From positions 1-19,167 of the forward strand of contig URBS01000026.1 of the NCBI GenBank assembly GCA_900546085.1: DNA of 19,167 nucleotides, in the 5' to 3' direction. The position numbers and the translations under genes were made by a program. The stretch is from an uncultured Collinsella sp. (GTDB taxonomy: Bacteria > Actinomycetota > Coriobacteriia > Coriobacteriales > Coriobacteriaceae). The first letter of the stretch is position 1; every line of letters begins with the position of its first letter. The notes beneath the pieces are model-generated. The model worked only from the letters and a program-made list of their open reading frames with translations. It did not search any database and was not told the origin of the DNA. Positions 7,578 through 15,137 of this stretch are shown here, piece by piece.

Positions 7578-8354
7578 TTAGAAGCGCAGCGACAGGCAAG
7601 AGAGGCCACCGTCGACCTTGCGATACTCGGAGGTGTCGACAACGAGCGTCTTGTAGCCCAGATCCTGCACGGCCTTGAGCACGGTCGGATAGCCCTCGGC
7701 AACGATAACCGTACCGTTGACCCATATGCAGTTGGCGCCATAGGCCTCGTCCTCGGGCACGACGATCTTGTTGTACTGGGCAAAATCGGGCTTATCGATG
7801 AACTCACCGGAGACGAGCATGTTGTTGTCCTCGATGTAGTTGACGCCCGTCTTGAGGTGCAGGACCTCCTCCAGCGGAACCTCGGAACCCTCGAGGCCCC
7901 AGCCCTCGAGAATCTCGCAGAACTGGCGGATGCCCTCTTCGTTGGTGCGGGCAGAGCGACCGACGTAGAAATGGTCGCCGACCATCATGACGTCGCCACC
8001 GTCGAGCGTGCCGGGAGAAACAATGTGCTTCACATGCTCGTCGTCAAAGAAGCGACGGACGACCGGCTCGATCTCGTCCTTCTCGCCGTTGCGGCTGTCG
8101 GCACCGGGGTTGGTAATGATGGCGCCGCAGCGAGTAATAACGGCCGGATCCTCGACGAAGCAGCTATCGGGATGCTGCTCCAACGCCGGCAGCACTGACA
8201 CGTCAACGCCGCACTGCTCGAGCGCGTGCTCGTAATCGTAGTGCTCCTCGATAGCGCGCTCGTAGATGGGCTGACCAAGCTCGGGGGCGCTCGTGATGCC
8301 ATTGCTCAGGGACTTGCCGGGACGACGGATGATGACGTGGCTGAACTTGGTCAT
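7578..8354 (-). CDS. ddaH: Dimethylarginine dimethylaminohydrolase (DDAH)
   Basis: The enzyme hydrolyses N-omega-methylated arginines to citrulline and a methylamine (EC 3.5.3.18) and belongs to the guanidino-modifying enzyme (pentein) superfamily. The 258-residue length matches bacterial DDAH (Pseudomonas enzyme 254). Catalytic residues align at a constant offset of 4 to the Pseudomonas Cys249, His162 and Glu114: Cys253 in GGLSCLSLRF, His166 in LHLKTG, and Asp118 in LDGGD (Asp is also used in human DDAH1). The FVEDPAV substrate-loop motif is at 66-72. Arginine deiminase is about 400 residues and has a helical insertion, which is absent here. The ATG is preceded by AAGGAGG. The gene heads a probable unit with the downstream permease and diverges from the GntR regulator. 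The protein is cytoplasmic, with no signal peptide. Its natural substrate could be another guanidino compound. Confidence 0.92.
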   Translation of the reverse strand: MTKFSHVIIRRPGKSLSNGITSAPELGQPIYERAIEEHYDYEHALEQCGVDVSVLPALEQHPDSCFVEDPAVITRCGAIITNPGADSRNGEKDEIEPVVRRFFDDEHVKHIVSPGTLDGGDVMMVGDHFYVGRSARTNEEGIRQFCEILEGWGLEGSEVPLEEVLHLKTGVNYIEDNNMLVSGEFIDKPDFAQYNKIVVPEDEAYGANCIWVNGTVIVAEGYPTVLKAVQDLGYKTLVVDTSEYRKVDGGLSCLSLRF

Positions 8355-8450
8355 GATGATCCTCCTTGGATCTCTTAGCGAAGAGCGGACTTCCTTGCGC
8401 CCGCCTTCCTTTCGATAGCTTTATCTTATGGTGTCTTTACTGTTTTGTAT

Positions 8451-8462
8451 ATTGTATACAAT
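8451..8462. promoter_or_regulatory. Perfect palindrome, likely GntR/FCD operator
   Basis: ATTGTATACAAT is a perfect 12-bp palindrome in the 254-base divergent region between the DDAH gene and the GntR gene. A partial extra half-site (TTGTATA) overlaps it at 8445-8451. Many FadR/FCD-type GntR regulators bind short palindromes with a central TGT-ACA pattern, so this is the best candidate operator for both divergent genes. It lies about 90-100 bases upstream of the DDAH start. Confidence 0.6.
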
Positions 8463-8537
8463 CCTGAACGGTAGATATTTCTCGGTGAACGTATTTTTGC
8501 TTCCTAGGGTCAGGTAGCGCGATTTAGCTGGTCGTTC

Positions 8538-8602
8538 TATAATCCAATTAGCCTATTCAAACCAAACGTATTTAAAATTGAAAATATACAGTTAAGGTAT
8601 AT
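8538..8602 (+). promoter_or_regulatory. Candidate gntR promoter and second dyad
   Basis: TATAAT at 8538-8543 is a perfect -10 consensus on the gntR strand, but no good -35 hexamer stands 16-18 bases before it. Between it and the start codon, ATATAC (8584-8589) and GTATAT (8597-8602) form an inverted repeat with a 7-base spacer, which could be an autoregulatory site. The ribosome binding site of gntR is weak (AAGG, about 10 bases from the ATG). Confidence 0.4.
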
Positions 8603-8608
8603 AAGCTC

Positions 8609-9259
8609 ATGGAAACACTCAGAAGACCCTTGAAGGATCATGTATACGACTATATTTCGAGTTGCATAGACGCCGGCGAGCTTTCGGCCGGCGACCGTGT
8701 GAGCGAGCAAGCGATCTGCGATGCCATGGGCGTATCGCGCACGCCGGTTCGCGAGGCGCTCATCCAGCTGGCAAGCGACGGCTATCTGGACAACCTCCCC
8801 CGCCGCGGGTTCCGCGTCCGTGGATTCGATCAGCAAAACGCCGTCGAAGTCTTTGAGATTATGGGGCCGCTCGACGGGCAGGCGGCATACCTTGCCTGCC
8901 CCCTCCTGACCGAAGAGGACATCATGCAGCTAAAGTTCTTGGTTGGATCCATGGACCTAGCGATCCAAGGCGGTCTTATCCGAAAGTACGACGACATTCA
9001 GCGGGACTTTCACCTTACGTACTTCAACCGCTGCGGCAACGACCGTCTGCGCGACATGATTTCGCAACTCGAGCGTTGCTTTATCAAACGCGATTACGAG
9101 ACCGTCGATCAGGAGACGGCGTGCAAACTGCTGGGTATAGCCAATACCGAGCATGCCCACATTCTTGAGCTGTTCGAAGCGCGGGATGCGGCGGCCGTGC
9201 GAGACTACGTTCGCGATGTCCATTGGAACACGGAGAACGCCCAGTTCACCGTTTGGTAG
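8609..9259 (+). CDS. GntR-family regulator, FadR/FCD subfamily
   Basis: A 216-residue transcription factor. Residues 6-70 form the winged helix, with the GntR signature SEQAICDAMGVSRTPVREAL and the wing LPRRGFRV. Residues about 75-210 form the helical FCD effector domain, with His135 in DFH, His182 in EHAHI and His205 in DVHW at metal-ligand-like positions. The usual Asp four residues before the first of these His is Gln131 here, with Asp129 and Asp133 on either side, so metal binding may differ from the canonical form. It diverges from the DDAH/permease genes and probably controls them in response to an arginine-related acid or amino acid; this is inference from position. It starts at ATG with only a weak purine-rich site before it. 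Confidence 0.9.
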   Translation: METLRRPLKDHVYDYISSCIDAGELSAGDRVSEQAICDAMGVSRTPVREALIQLASDGYLDNLPRRGFRVRGFDQQNAVEVFEIMGPLDGQAAYLACPLLTEEDIMQLKFLVGSMDLAIQGGLIRKYDDIQRDFHLTYFNRCGNDRLRDMISQLERCFIKRDYETVDQETACKLLGIANTEHAHILELFEARDAAAVRDYVRDVHWNTENAQFTVW

Positions 9260-9294
9260 AAATATAACGATCGATGCCGGCCCAACCCTTGGCG

Positions 9295-9427
9295 GCCAGG
9301 GCAATGTCGATGTTTTGGCACCGAAAGCGAAAGCCCGCCAGAGCGAGCAAGGTGCCTTGAAACGAGGCGGCATTGACCTTCTGGTCATGCCGCCGAAGTT
9401 GAAAGGCAGATTGCCGCCCTGGCGGGC
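9295..9427. repeat. Complex multi-stem palindromic element between convergent genes
   Basis: A nested structure lies between the convergent gntR and esterase genes. The outer stem is GCCCGCCAG (9333-9341) with CTGGCGGGC (9419-9427). A middle stem is TGCCTT (9353-9358) with AAGGCA (9403-9408). The inner stem is GGCGGCA (9366-9372) with TGCCGCC (9388-9394), continued by GACC (9375-9378) with GGTC (9383-9386) around the loop TTCT. The 3' arm can instead pair with GCCAGGGC (9295-9302) through GCCCTGGC (9416-9423), so two exclusive folds exist. Such elements are often dispersed palindromic repeats or structured RNAs; the family is not recognised here with certainty. Confidence 0.6.
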
Positions 9428-9442
9428 TTGCAGCGTCAAGTG

Positions 9443-9470
9443 GTTACGGCGTTTGGTAAAACGCCGTAAC
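9443..9470 (-). terminator. Hairpin at the 3' end of the esterase gene
   Basis: GTTACGGCGTTT (9443-9454) pairs perfectly with AAACGCCGTAAC (9459-9470) around the loop GGTA. It begins at the esterase stop codon on the minus strand. Neither side has a strong T-run (TAAAAC on the plus strand), so it may serve as a bidirectional terminator or an mRNA end protector. Confidence 0.6.
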
Positions 9471-10372
9471 TAAAACCCGTGGCGCTCCAGGAAACGGAAG
9501 GCCAGACGGATCCAAGGACGGACTGCCACCTGCTTGTCCTCGTTGTCGACCGCGGTGTTGGCGTTGCCGAGCGAAAGGCCGTGGCCGCCCTGGTCAAAGA
9601 CGTGCATCTCGCAAGCGACGCCCTCCTCGGCCATGCGCTGCGCAAACGGATAGACCTGTGCGATCGGCGCTGTCTTGTCGTCGGACACGCCCCACACAAA
9701 GGTCGGCGGCATCTGGCGCGAAACATGCGTGGTAGGGCAAATGTCGGTCAGGTGCTCGTCAGTTGCCTCGCCGCCCGTCACCATCGACAGGTAATCGTTG
9801 AGCAAATCGCGCCCCGTCTTGCCGCCCGTCTTGGGCACACGCAAGTCGATGCGCGGATCGCGCGTCTGCATGTCGCGCACATAGGCAAAGTCGAGCAATG
9901 GATAGCCCAGCACCACGGCATCAGGACGAATGTCGTCCGGACGCGCCCCGGCAAGTGCCGCAAAGGGGCCGGTCTTCCACTGTGTTGCCAGCGAGGCGCA
10001 AATCATGCCGCCAGCAGAAAAGCCCACGACGCACACGCGCTTGGGATCGACATGCCACTCGTCGGCATTCGCACGCACCGTGGCGACCATCTTGGCGAGA
10101 TCTGCCTGGGGGTGCGGAAAGCTCACGTCACCCGTAGAACTCGTGACATAGTTGAGCACAAAGGCCTGGTAGCCGCGGTCCAAAAATGCAAACGCCACCG
10201 GGTCCTGCTCGTGCGGAGCGATATGCGTAAACCCGCCTCCGCCGCAGATAATCACGGCAGGGCGGCGGCCATTCGGTTTATCGGGCAGCGGCTCGGCACC
10301 CAAATACGTAAACGTCGCCGGATATTCCTCGGTCGGCTCCTCGCCCCACAGCGCATGGCTCTCGATAATCAA
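9470..10372 (-). CDS. Alpha/beta-hydrolase, esterase/BD-FAE-like
   Basis: A 300-residue cytoplasmic serine hydrolase of the carbohydrate-esterase or prolyl-oligopeptidase-like group. The oxyanion-hole segment is ICGGGGFTH (42-50), the nucleophile Ser119 lies in GFSAGG, the acid is Asp231 or Asp232 in WGVSDDKTAP, and His264 lies in GGHGLSLG. The pattern CGGGG in place of HGGG and the short N-terminus fit acetyl-xylan or feruloyl esterase relatives, but the substrate cannot be told from the sequence. It starts with TTG, supported by AAGGGAG six bases upstream; no ATG lies nearby in frame. It diverges from the EIIA gene. There is no signal peptide, so it would act on imported, already small esters. 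Confidence 0.85.
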   Translation of the reverse strand: MIIESHALWGEEPTEEYPATFTYLGAEPLPDKPNGRRPAVIICGGGGFTHIAPHEQDPVAFAFLDRGYQAFVLNYVTSSTGDVSFPHPQADLAKMVATVRANADEWHVDPKRVCVVGFSAGGMICASLATQWKTGPFAALAGARPDDIRPDAVVLGYPLLDFAYVRDMQTRDPRIDLRVPKTGGKTGRDLLNDYLSMVTGGEATDEHLTDICPTTHVSRQMPPTFVWGVSDDKTAPIAQVYPFAQRMAEEGVACEMHVFDQGGHGLSLGNANTAVDNEDKQVAVRPWIRLAFRFLERHGF

Positions 10373-10466
10373 TTGGTGCTCCCTTCGCGCAATTCGTGCG
10401 CACTATTTTTTCGTCCTCAAGCGTACCCCAGTTGGACCCATGGCGCAGAAACACTCCCGCAATAAG

Positions 10467-10494
10467 TTCACCTTTAACTGATATATCACATAAT
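10467..10494 (+). promoter_or_regulatory. Candidate EIIA promoter with palindrome in the spacer
   Basis: TTCACC (10467-10472) and CATAAT (10489-10494) form a -35/-10 pair with a 16-base spacer. The spacer contains the perfect 10-bp palindrome TGATATATCA (10479-10488), in a position where a bound regulator would block RNA polymerase. The hexamers match the consensus at 4 of 6 and 5 of 6 positions. Confidence 0.5.
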
Positions 10495-10500
10495 CCCAGC

Positions 10501-10573
10501 TCAGCGCTATCGTTTCACAGCGTAAAATAGGAGCGCTGACCGTGCCGGGAAACACATACGAAACGTTTCCGGC
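10501..10573 (+). promoter_or_regulatory. Two stem-loops in the EIIA leader
   Basis: TCAGCGCT (10501-10508) pairs with AGCGCTGA (10532-10539) across a 23-base loop. Next, GCCGG (10544-10548) plus AAAC (10550-10553) pair with GTTT (10565-10568) plus CCGGC (10569-10573), with one bulged G. Both lie between the candidate promoter and the start codon. No T-run follows the second, so antitermination is not evident. Confidence 0.35.
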
Positions 10574-10620
10574 TTCATTACACGCGTGCCATATGCGCGC
10601 TTGATACGTTGGAGGCAACT

Positions 10621-11184
10621 ATGGGTCTGCTCGATTCGCTTAAGTCCACCTTCACCTCGACGGGCGAGGCGTCCGTTCCGCCCGCAGCAAGCTTCGCCAC
10701 CCGCGAAGGCGTCATCTATGCCCCCGTCAACGGCGTGCTCGTCAACCTGGACGAGGTCCCCGACGAGACCATCGCCTCGGGCATGCTCGGTCAGGGCTAC
10801 GGCATCGAGCCCATCACTGGCACCATCTATGCGCCCGCCAACGGTCGCATCGGCGCCACCACCGTCACCAACCACTCCATCGGCATGATCACCGAGGACG
10901 GTCTTCGCGTGTTCATCCATGTTGGCCTGGGCACCGTGGAAATGAACGGCAAGGGTTTTGCCCGCTTTGTCGAGATGGGCGAAGTAGTCAAGGCCGGCCA
11001 GCCGCTCATCAGCTTCGACCGCGACGCCATTAAGGCCGCTGGCCACGAGGACATCGTGACCGTCATCATCTCTGAGCTCGACCGCCTCAAGAGCATCGAC
11101 CACGTCGGCGAGTCTGGCACGCTTATCGGCGGCAATCCGCTCGTCAAGCTGGGCGACCCGCTGCTGGTAGCCAAGACCAAGTAG
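10621..11184 (+). CDS. PTS EIIA, glucose (Crr) type, stand-alone
   Basis: A soluble 187-residue phosphocarrier that passes phosphate from HPr to an EIIB. The key His100 in FIHVGLGTVEMNG and the second conserved His85 in TNHSIGM are 15 residues apart, exactly as His75 and His90 are in E. coli EIIA(Glc). The PVNGVL segment and the later KAGQPLISFD also match the family. The ATG at 10621 is preceded by GGAGG; an in-frame TTG four codons earlier overlaps that site. No EIIC or EIIB is adjacent, so this protein probably serves EIICB permeases encoded elsewhere, such as the MalX-like gene at 763-2427. Like Crr, it may also regulate other processes. It ends at TAG followed by a long hairpin. Confidence 0.93.
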   Translation: MGLLDSLKSTFTSTGEASVPPAASFATREGVIYAPVNGVLVNLDEVPDETIASGMLGQGYGIEPITGTIYAPANGRIGATTVTNHSIGMITEDGLRVFIHVGLGTVEMNGKGFARFVEMGEVVKAGQPLISFDRDAIKAAGHEDIVTVIISELDRLKSIDHVGESGTLIGGNPLVKLGDPLLVAKTK

Positions 11185-11226
11185 CAGACCGCTATCACAT
11201 AACGGGCCAACCGCCTGTGCATCTTT

Positions 11227-11315
11227 GCCGCATCTGTGTTGTTGTTTTCTGCCTATGTAGAGGTTCTGAAACTTTTCTACCTAGACAGCTGAGCATCAAC
11301 GCAGGTGCGGCTTTT
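11227..11315 (+). terminator. Very long imperfect hairpin after the EIIA gene
   Basis: The outer arms 11227-11244 and 11294-11311 pair over 18 positions: 15 Watson-Crick, two U-G wobbles and one mismatch. Inner arms 11249-11265 and 11270-11288 pair at about 14 positions with small bulges around the loop CTGA. TTTT follows directly at 11312-11315. Both differences that keep pairing are G-U on the plus strand but would be A-C on the minus strand, which suggests that the plus-strand RNA is the functional form. It could be an unusually long terminator for the EIIA transcript, a structured 3' RNA or a MITE-like insertion. Confidence 0.6.
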
Positions 11316-11421
11316 GCGTAGCGAAACATCGCCCACGCGGCATGTTGTTCAACCGCACGAACCCCCTTCCCATGTCCGCGCAGAGCGCTAGACTGCTAGG
11401 TCGACATTGGAGGAAAGATCG

Positions 11422-13341
11422 ATGCAAAACACACCCACGGGCGCCGCACATGCCGCGCCTCAACGCAACCAACGCATCGTCGCGCTCGACGGGCTCCGCG
11501 CCCTCGCCATCGCCGGCGTCGTCCTATATCACCTTCGCCCCAGCCGCCTGACCGGCGGTTTTTTGGGCGTTACACTCTTCTTTACGCTGAGTGGCTATCT
11601 CGCCACCAAAAGCATTATGCGAGCAACGGCACGCGACGGGTTCTCATACCCGCGCTATATCTGCCGCCGCGTCACGCGCCTTATGCCACCGATTCTTGTA
11701 ACCATCGCGCTTACCGCCGTGGCCACCTATATCGCGGCTCCGAGCCTGCTGCCTAAGGTGCAGCAGGACGCTCTGCCGTCGGCATTGTTCTTGAGCAACT
11801 GGTTCTATATCTTTCGCAACGTCTCGTATTTTGCCGCCGCAGGACTCCCCTCGCCGCTCACGCACCTGTGGTTCTGCGGCGTCCAGATGCAGTTCTATCT
11901 GGTATGGCCACTCATCCTTATGGTGCTCTGTAGCAAAACTAGGTCGCGCAACACCGCTATCGGCGTCACGATCACGTTCATACTGATATCAACAGCAGCG
12001 ATGGACCTCATGTTCGACCCCATGGCCGACACGTCGCGCGTCTACTACGGAACCGACGCCCGTGCCGCCGAGCTTCTATGCGGAGCCTTAGCCGCCATCG
12101 CCGCGCCGCGTCTGCGCGAGATGCTGAGCGGCGACGCCCGTACCCCCGGCGCCAGCAAGGGCATCTCGAAAGTTAACGTGGTCTCCGTCGCGTGGCTCGC
12201 TGCCGTCGTAGTCGGCGCGTTCACGCTGACCGGAGAGAACCCCCTGCTCTACCGCGGTGGCTTTTTGCTGCTCGCCCTGCTCACCGGGCTCCTTATCATC
12301 TGCGTGCAAAACACGGAATGTATCGTGCGTCGTCTGTTGTCGGTCAAGCCGCTCGTCTGGCTGGGCCAGCGCTCGTTCTCGGTCTATCTGGTGCACTATC
12401 CCCTATTGCTTCTTATGAACCCCGCAACCCGCACTACCCGCATCGCCTGGTGGGAGCAGGTATTACAGCTTGTATTGATCCTTGCGGTAGCCGAGGTTTT
12501 CTATCGCCTAGTCGAACGCCTTTGGTCCAACAGGCCGGCCCAACAGGACAGCGCGGCAAGAAAGCACGTCCTCGCGCCCGCCATGGTGCTCCCCGCGCTT
12601 GGCGCCGCATGCGTCGCTGCACTTGCCTTCGCGCCACTTGACTGGGCAGGCATCGCCACCGCCCGCGCCGAGCAGCTCCGCCCCGAGCTTGCCCAAAACG
12701 CGGCCTCGTCCAAGAACAACGGCGCCGGCGGCAAGAGCGCCGAGTCCGCATCCAACCAAGACGCTCAGCCCAACGACGCCGCTCAGCAAAAGTCCAAAGA
12801 AGGTCCTATCGCCGAAAAGGTCCCCAAGAACTTGGACTGGAAGAGCTTTACCTACGACGAGGCGACCGGAACCTGCGATGCCCATGTGCTCATGATCGGC
12901 GACTCGGTCACTGCGGGTGCACAGTCCGGTATTCAGGCGGCGCTTCCCAACGCCCACATCGACGGCGTGGTGAGCCGCCAGTTCTACACCTTCCAGGATG
13001 TCTATGCACAGGACACTGCCAACTACGATCCAAGCGTGGTCATCTGTGCGCTTGGCACCAACGGCCTCATCCGCGACCCCCAGCAGGTGCAGGACGTGAT
13101 TAATGCCGTGGGCGGCAAGCCCATCTACTTTGTGACCGTGCGCGTACCGCTCGAGCTACAGGACCGCAATAACCAGACGATTCGTGACGTCTGTGCCCAA
13201 AATGACAACGCCGGCGTCATCGACTGGAACGGCGCCTCAGAGGGCCACAGCGAATACCTCGTCGACGACGGCACACACCTCACCCAGGCGGGAATCGACA
13301 CCTACGCTGCTCTCATCCGCCAAGCCATCTGCGGGCACTAG
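11422..13341 (+). CDS. OatA-like membrane acyltransferase with SGNH domain
   Basis: A 639-residue protein with an N-terminal acyltransferase-3 membrane domain (about residues 15-400, some ten helices) and a C-terminal extracytoplasmic SGNH esterase-fold domain. The membrane part has [15 protein letters not shown] with the conserved His37. A low-complexity Ala/Gln/Lys/Asn-rich linker runs from about 415 to 470. The SGNH part has GDSV (Ser495 as nucleophile), a GTN block with Asn547, and DDGTH with Asp616 and His619 as catalytic partners. This architecture is that of peptidoglycan O-acetyltransferase OatA and relatives that acetylate cell-wall polymers, which protects against lysozyme; the exact acceptor is not decided. 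The ATG at 11422 follows GGAGGAAAG; a TTG five codons earlier lies in that site. It is on the same strand as asnS but probably has its own transcript. Confidence 0.9.
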   Translation: MQNTPTGAAHAAPQRNQRIVALDGLRALAIAGVVLYHLRPSRLTGGFLGVTLFFTLSGYLATKSIMRATARDGFSYPRYICRRVTRLMPPILVTIALTAVATYIAAPSLLPKVQQDALPSALFLSNWFYIFRNVSYFAAAGLPSPLTHLWFCGVQMQFYLVWPLILMVLCSKTRSRNTAIGVTITFILISTAAMDLMFDPMADTSRVYYGTDARAAELLCGALAAIAAPRLREMLSGDARTPGASKGISKVNVVSVAWLAAVVVGAFTLTGENPLLYRGGFLLLALLTGLLIICVQNTECIVRRLLSVKPLVWLGQRSFSVYLVHYPLLLLMNPATRTTRIAWWEQVLQLVLILAVAEVFYRLVERLWSNRPAQQDSAARKHVLAPAMVLPALGAACVAALAFAPLDWAGIATARAEQLRPELAQNAASSKNNGAGGKSAESASNQDAQPNDAAQQKSKEGPIAEKVPKNLDWKSFTYDEATGTCDAHVLMIGDSVTAGAQSGIQAALPNAHIDGVVSRQFYTFQDVYAQDTANYDPSVVICALGTNGLIRDPQQVQDVINAVGGKPIYFVTVRVPLELQDRNNQTIRDVCAQNDNAGVIDWNGASEGHSEYLVDDGTHLTQAGIDTYAALIRQAICGH

Positions 13342-13371
13342 GCACCGCAAAATCGGCGCTTGCGCGGTGCC
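13341..13371 (+). terminator. GC-rich hairpin after the acyltransferase gene
   Basis: GGCACCGC (13341-13348) pairs with GCGGTGCC (13364-13371) directly at the stop codon. The downstream bases (CACGTC) contain no T-run, so it is only a weak terminator candidate. Confidence 0.4.
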
Positions 13372-13402
13372 CACGTCACGCTCATACATCGAGCTTGACG
13401 TT

Positions 13403-13431
13403 TTGCTACGCCCCCACTCGCGGGTTAGAAT
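13403..13431 (+). promoter_or_regulatory. Candidate asnS promoter
   Basis: TTGCTA (13403-13408) and TAGAAT (13426-13431) are separated by exactly 17 bases and lie about 47 bases before the asnS start. Both hexamers fit the housekeeping consensus at four or five positions. No T-box leader fits in the short space after it. Confidence 0.5.
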
Positions 13432-13477
13432 GGTTAACTGTTTGGAAATAATCCGTACAACCGTTATGGGAGGATAC

Positions 13478-14881
13478 GTGAACCGCACCAAAATCGCGCA
13501 GCTTTACGCCGATGCCGAGTCGCTCGGCGGCCAGACCGTCACCGTCGCCGGCTGGGTCAAGTCCATCCGCGACATGAAGAACTTTGGCTTTGTCACGCTC
13601 AACGACGGCAGCTGCTTCCGCGACTTGCAGGTCGTCATGAACCGCGAGGCACTCGACAACTACGACGAGATCGCCCATCAAAACGTCTCGGCCGCACTCA
13701 TTTGCACCGGCACCGTCAAGCTGACCCCCGATGCGCCCCAGCCTTTCGAGCTTTCTGCCACCTCCATCGAGGTCGAGGGCGTCAGCGCCCCGGATTACCC
13801 GCTGCAGAAGAAGCGCGCAACCGTCGAGTTCCTGCGCACCCAGCAGCACCTGCGCCCGCGCACCAACCTGTTCCGCGCCGTGTTCCGCATCCGTTCTGTC
13901 GCGGCTGCCGCCATCCACCGCTTCTTCCAGGAACAGGGCTTTGTCTACGTCAACACCCCTATCATCACCACGAGTGACTGCGAGGGCGCCGGCGAAATGT
14001 TCCGCGTGACCACGCTCGACCCCAAAAATCCGCCCCTCACCGAGTCCGGCGAGGTTGACTGGAGCCAGGACTTCTTTGGAAAGCACGCGAGCCTTACCGT
14101 ATCCGGCCAGCTCAATGCCGAGAACTTTGCCATGGCCTTTGGCGACGTGTACACCTTTGGCCCCACCTTCCGCGCCGAAAACTCCAACACCACGCGCCAC
14201 GCCGCCGAGTTTTGGATGATCGAGCCCGAGATGGCCTTTGCCGACCTTAACGACTACATGGATAACGCCGAGGCCATGCTCAAGTACGTCCTTAAGGACG
14301 TTATGGCCACCTGCCCCGACGAGCTCAACATGCTCAACAAGTTTGTGGACAAGGGCCTGATCGAGCGCCTGGACCACGTGGCAAACTCCGACTTTGCCCG
14401 CGTTACCTACACCGAGGCCGTCGAGATCCTGGAGCAGGCCGTCGCCGCCGGTCACAAGTTTGACTATCCCGTGAGCTGGGGCATCGACCTGCAGACCGAG
14501 CACGAGCGCTTCCTGACCGAGGAGCACTTTAAGCGCCCGACCTTCGTGACCGACTACCCGGCCGAGATCAAGGCGTTCTACATGCGCATGAACGAGGACG
14601 GCAAGACCGTCGCCGCCGCCGACTGTCTGGTTCCCGGTATCGGCGAGATTATCGGCGGCTCCCAGCGCGAGGAGCGCCTGGATCTGCTCGAAGCCCGCAT
14701 CAAGGACCTGGGCATGAATCCCGAGCAGTACAAGTACTACCTTGACCTGCGCCGCTACGGTTCCTGCAAGCACGCCGGCTACGGTCTGGGCTTCGAGCGC
14801 TTGGTGATGTACCTCACCGGCGTGGGCAACATCCGCGACGTCCTGCCGCACCCGCGCACCGTGGGCAACGCCGACTTTTAA
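13478..14881 (+). CDS. asnS: Asparaginyl-tRNA synthetase
   Basis: This enzyme charges tRNA(Asn) with asparagine (EC 6.1.1.22). At 467 residues it matches the E. coli protein (466). An N-terminal OB-fold anticodon-binding domain (about residues 15-110, with [18 protein letters not shown]) is followed by the class II catalytic core: motif 2 [19 protein letters not shown], and motif 3 [15 protein letters not shown] near the C-terminus, ending [11 protein letters not shown]. Asn-specific features rather than Asp-type ones are seen in [11 protein letters not shown]. The GTG start is chosen because GGGAGGAT lies just before it; the in-frame ATG seven bases upstream of that GTG overlaps this site, and longer open extensions cover the promoter. 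The gene ends in TAA, followed by a clear terminator. Confidence 0.96.
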   Translation: MNRTKIAQLYADAESLGGQTVTVAGWVKSIRDMKNFGFVTLNDGSCFRDLQVVMNREALDNYDEIAHQNVSAALICTGTVKLTPDAPQPFELSATSIEVEGVSAPDYPLQKKRATVEFLRTQQHLRPRTNLFRAVFRIRSVAAAAIHRFFQEQGFVYVNTPIITTSDCEGAGEMFRVTTLDPKNPPLTESGEVDWSQDFFGKHASLTVSGQLNAENFAMAFGDVYTFGPTFRAENSNTTRHAAEFWMIEPEMAFADLNDYMDNAEAMLKYVLKDVMATCPDELNMLNKFVDKGLIERLDHVANSDFARVTYTEAVEILEQAVAAGHKFDYPVSWGIDLQTEHERFLTEEHFKRPTFVTDYPAEIKAFYMRMNEDGKTVAAADCLVPGIGEIIGGSQREERLDLLEARIKDLGMNPEQYKYYLDLRRYGSCKHAGYGLGFERLVMYLTGVGNIRDVLPHPRTVGNADF

Positions 14882-14927
14882 TCGTCGGGCACTAGCTCGC
14901 GTCGCCACGCGCAACACTCATCGCACA

Positions 14928-14961
14928 AGCGCCTCTCGACATCGGCCGAGAGGCGCTTTTT
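14928..14961 (+). terminator. Rho-independent terminator of asnS
   Basis: AGCGCCTCTCG (14928-14938) pairs perfectly over 11 bp with CGAGAGGCGCT (14947-14957) around an 8-base loop, and TTTTT follows directly. This is the clearest intrinsic terminator in the window. Confidence 0.92.
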
Positions 14962-15053
14962 CAACAGCATCCGTCAAGCTTTTGGCAAGGTTTTGGTCAG
15001 TAAGGCAGGGTTGTTGAAAACTCGACCCGCCGCTTGCCGACGGTTACCGACCG

Positions 15054-15077
15054 CCCAGGGCGTCCTGCACCCCTGGG
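15054..15077 (+). promoter_or_regulatory. Dyad upstream of the WYL-like regulator
   Basis: CCCAGGG (15054-15060) and CCCTGGG (15071-15077) form a perfect 7-bp inverted repeat with a 10-base spacer, 60 bases before the regulator start. It could be an autoregulatory operator. No convincing promoter hexamers were recognised around it. Confidence 0.35.
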
Positions 15078-15137
15078 AAAGCCCCGCGTCCTAGGCTCCA
15101 TACCGTCGCCACCCAAAACGGAAAGGACGTGGGCGCC

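Noticed and set aside
7578..8354. Arginine deiminase (ArcA) for the DDAH gene
   Set aside because: The protein is 258 residues and lacks the helical insertion of arginine deiminases. The catalytic residues align to DDAH with a constant offset.
8957..9439. Minus-strand open frame of 160 codons across the gntR end and the palindromic element
   Set aside because: It overlaps the coding strand of gntR and the stem-loops; it has no family motif, so it is more likely a spurious reading of a repeat.
13406..14917. Minus-strand open frame opposite asnS
   Set aside because: It is an antisense shadow. The plus-strand asnS carries all class II synthetase motifs.
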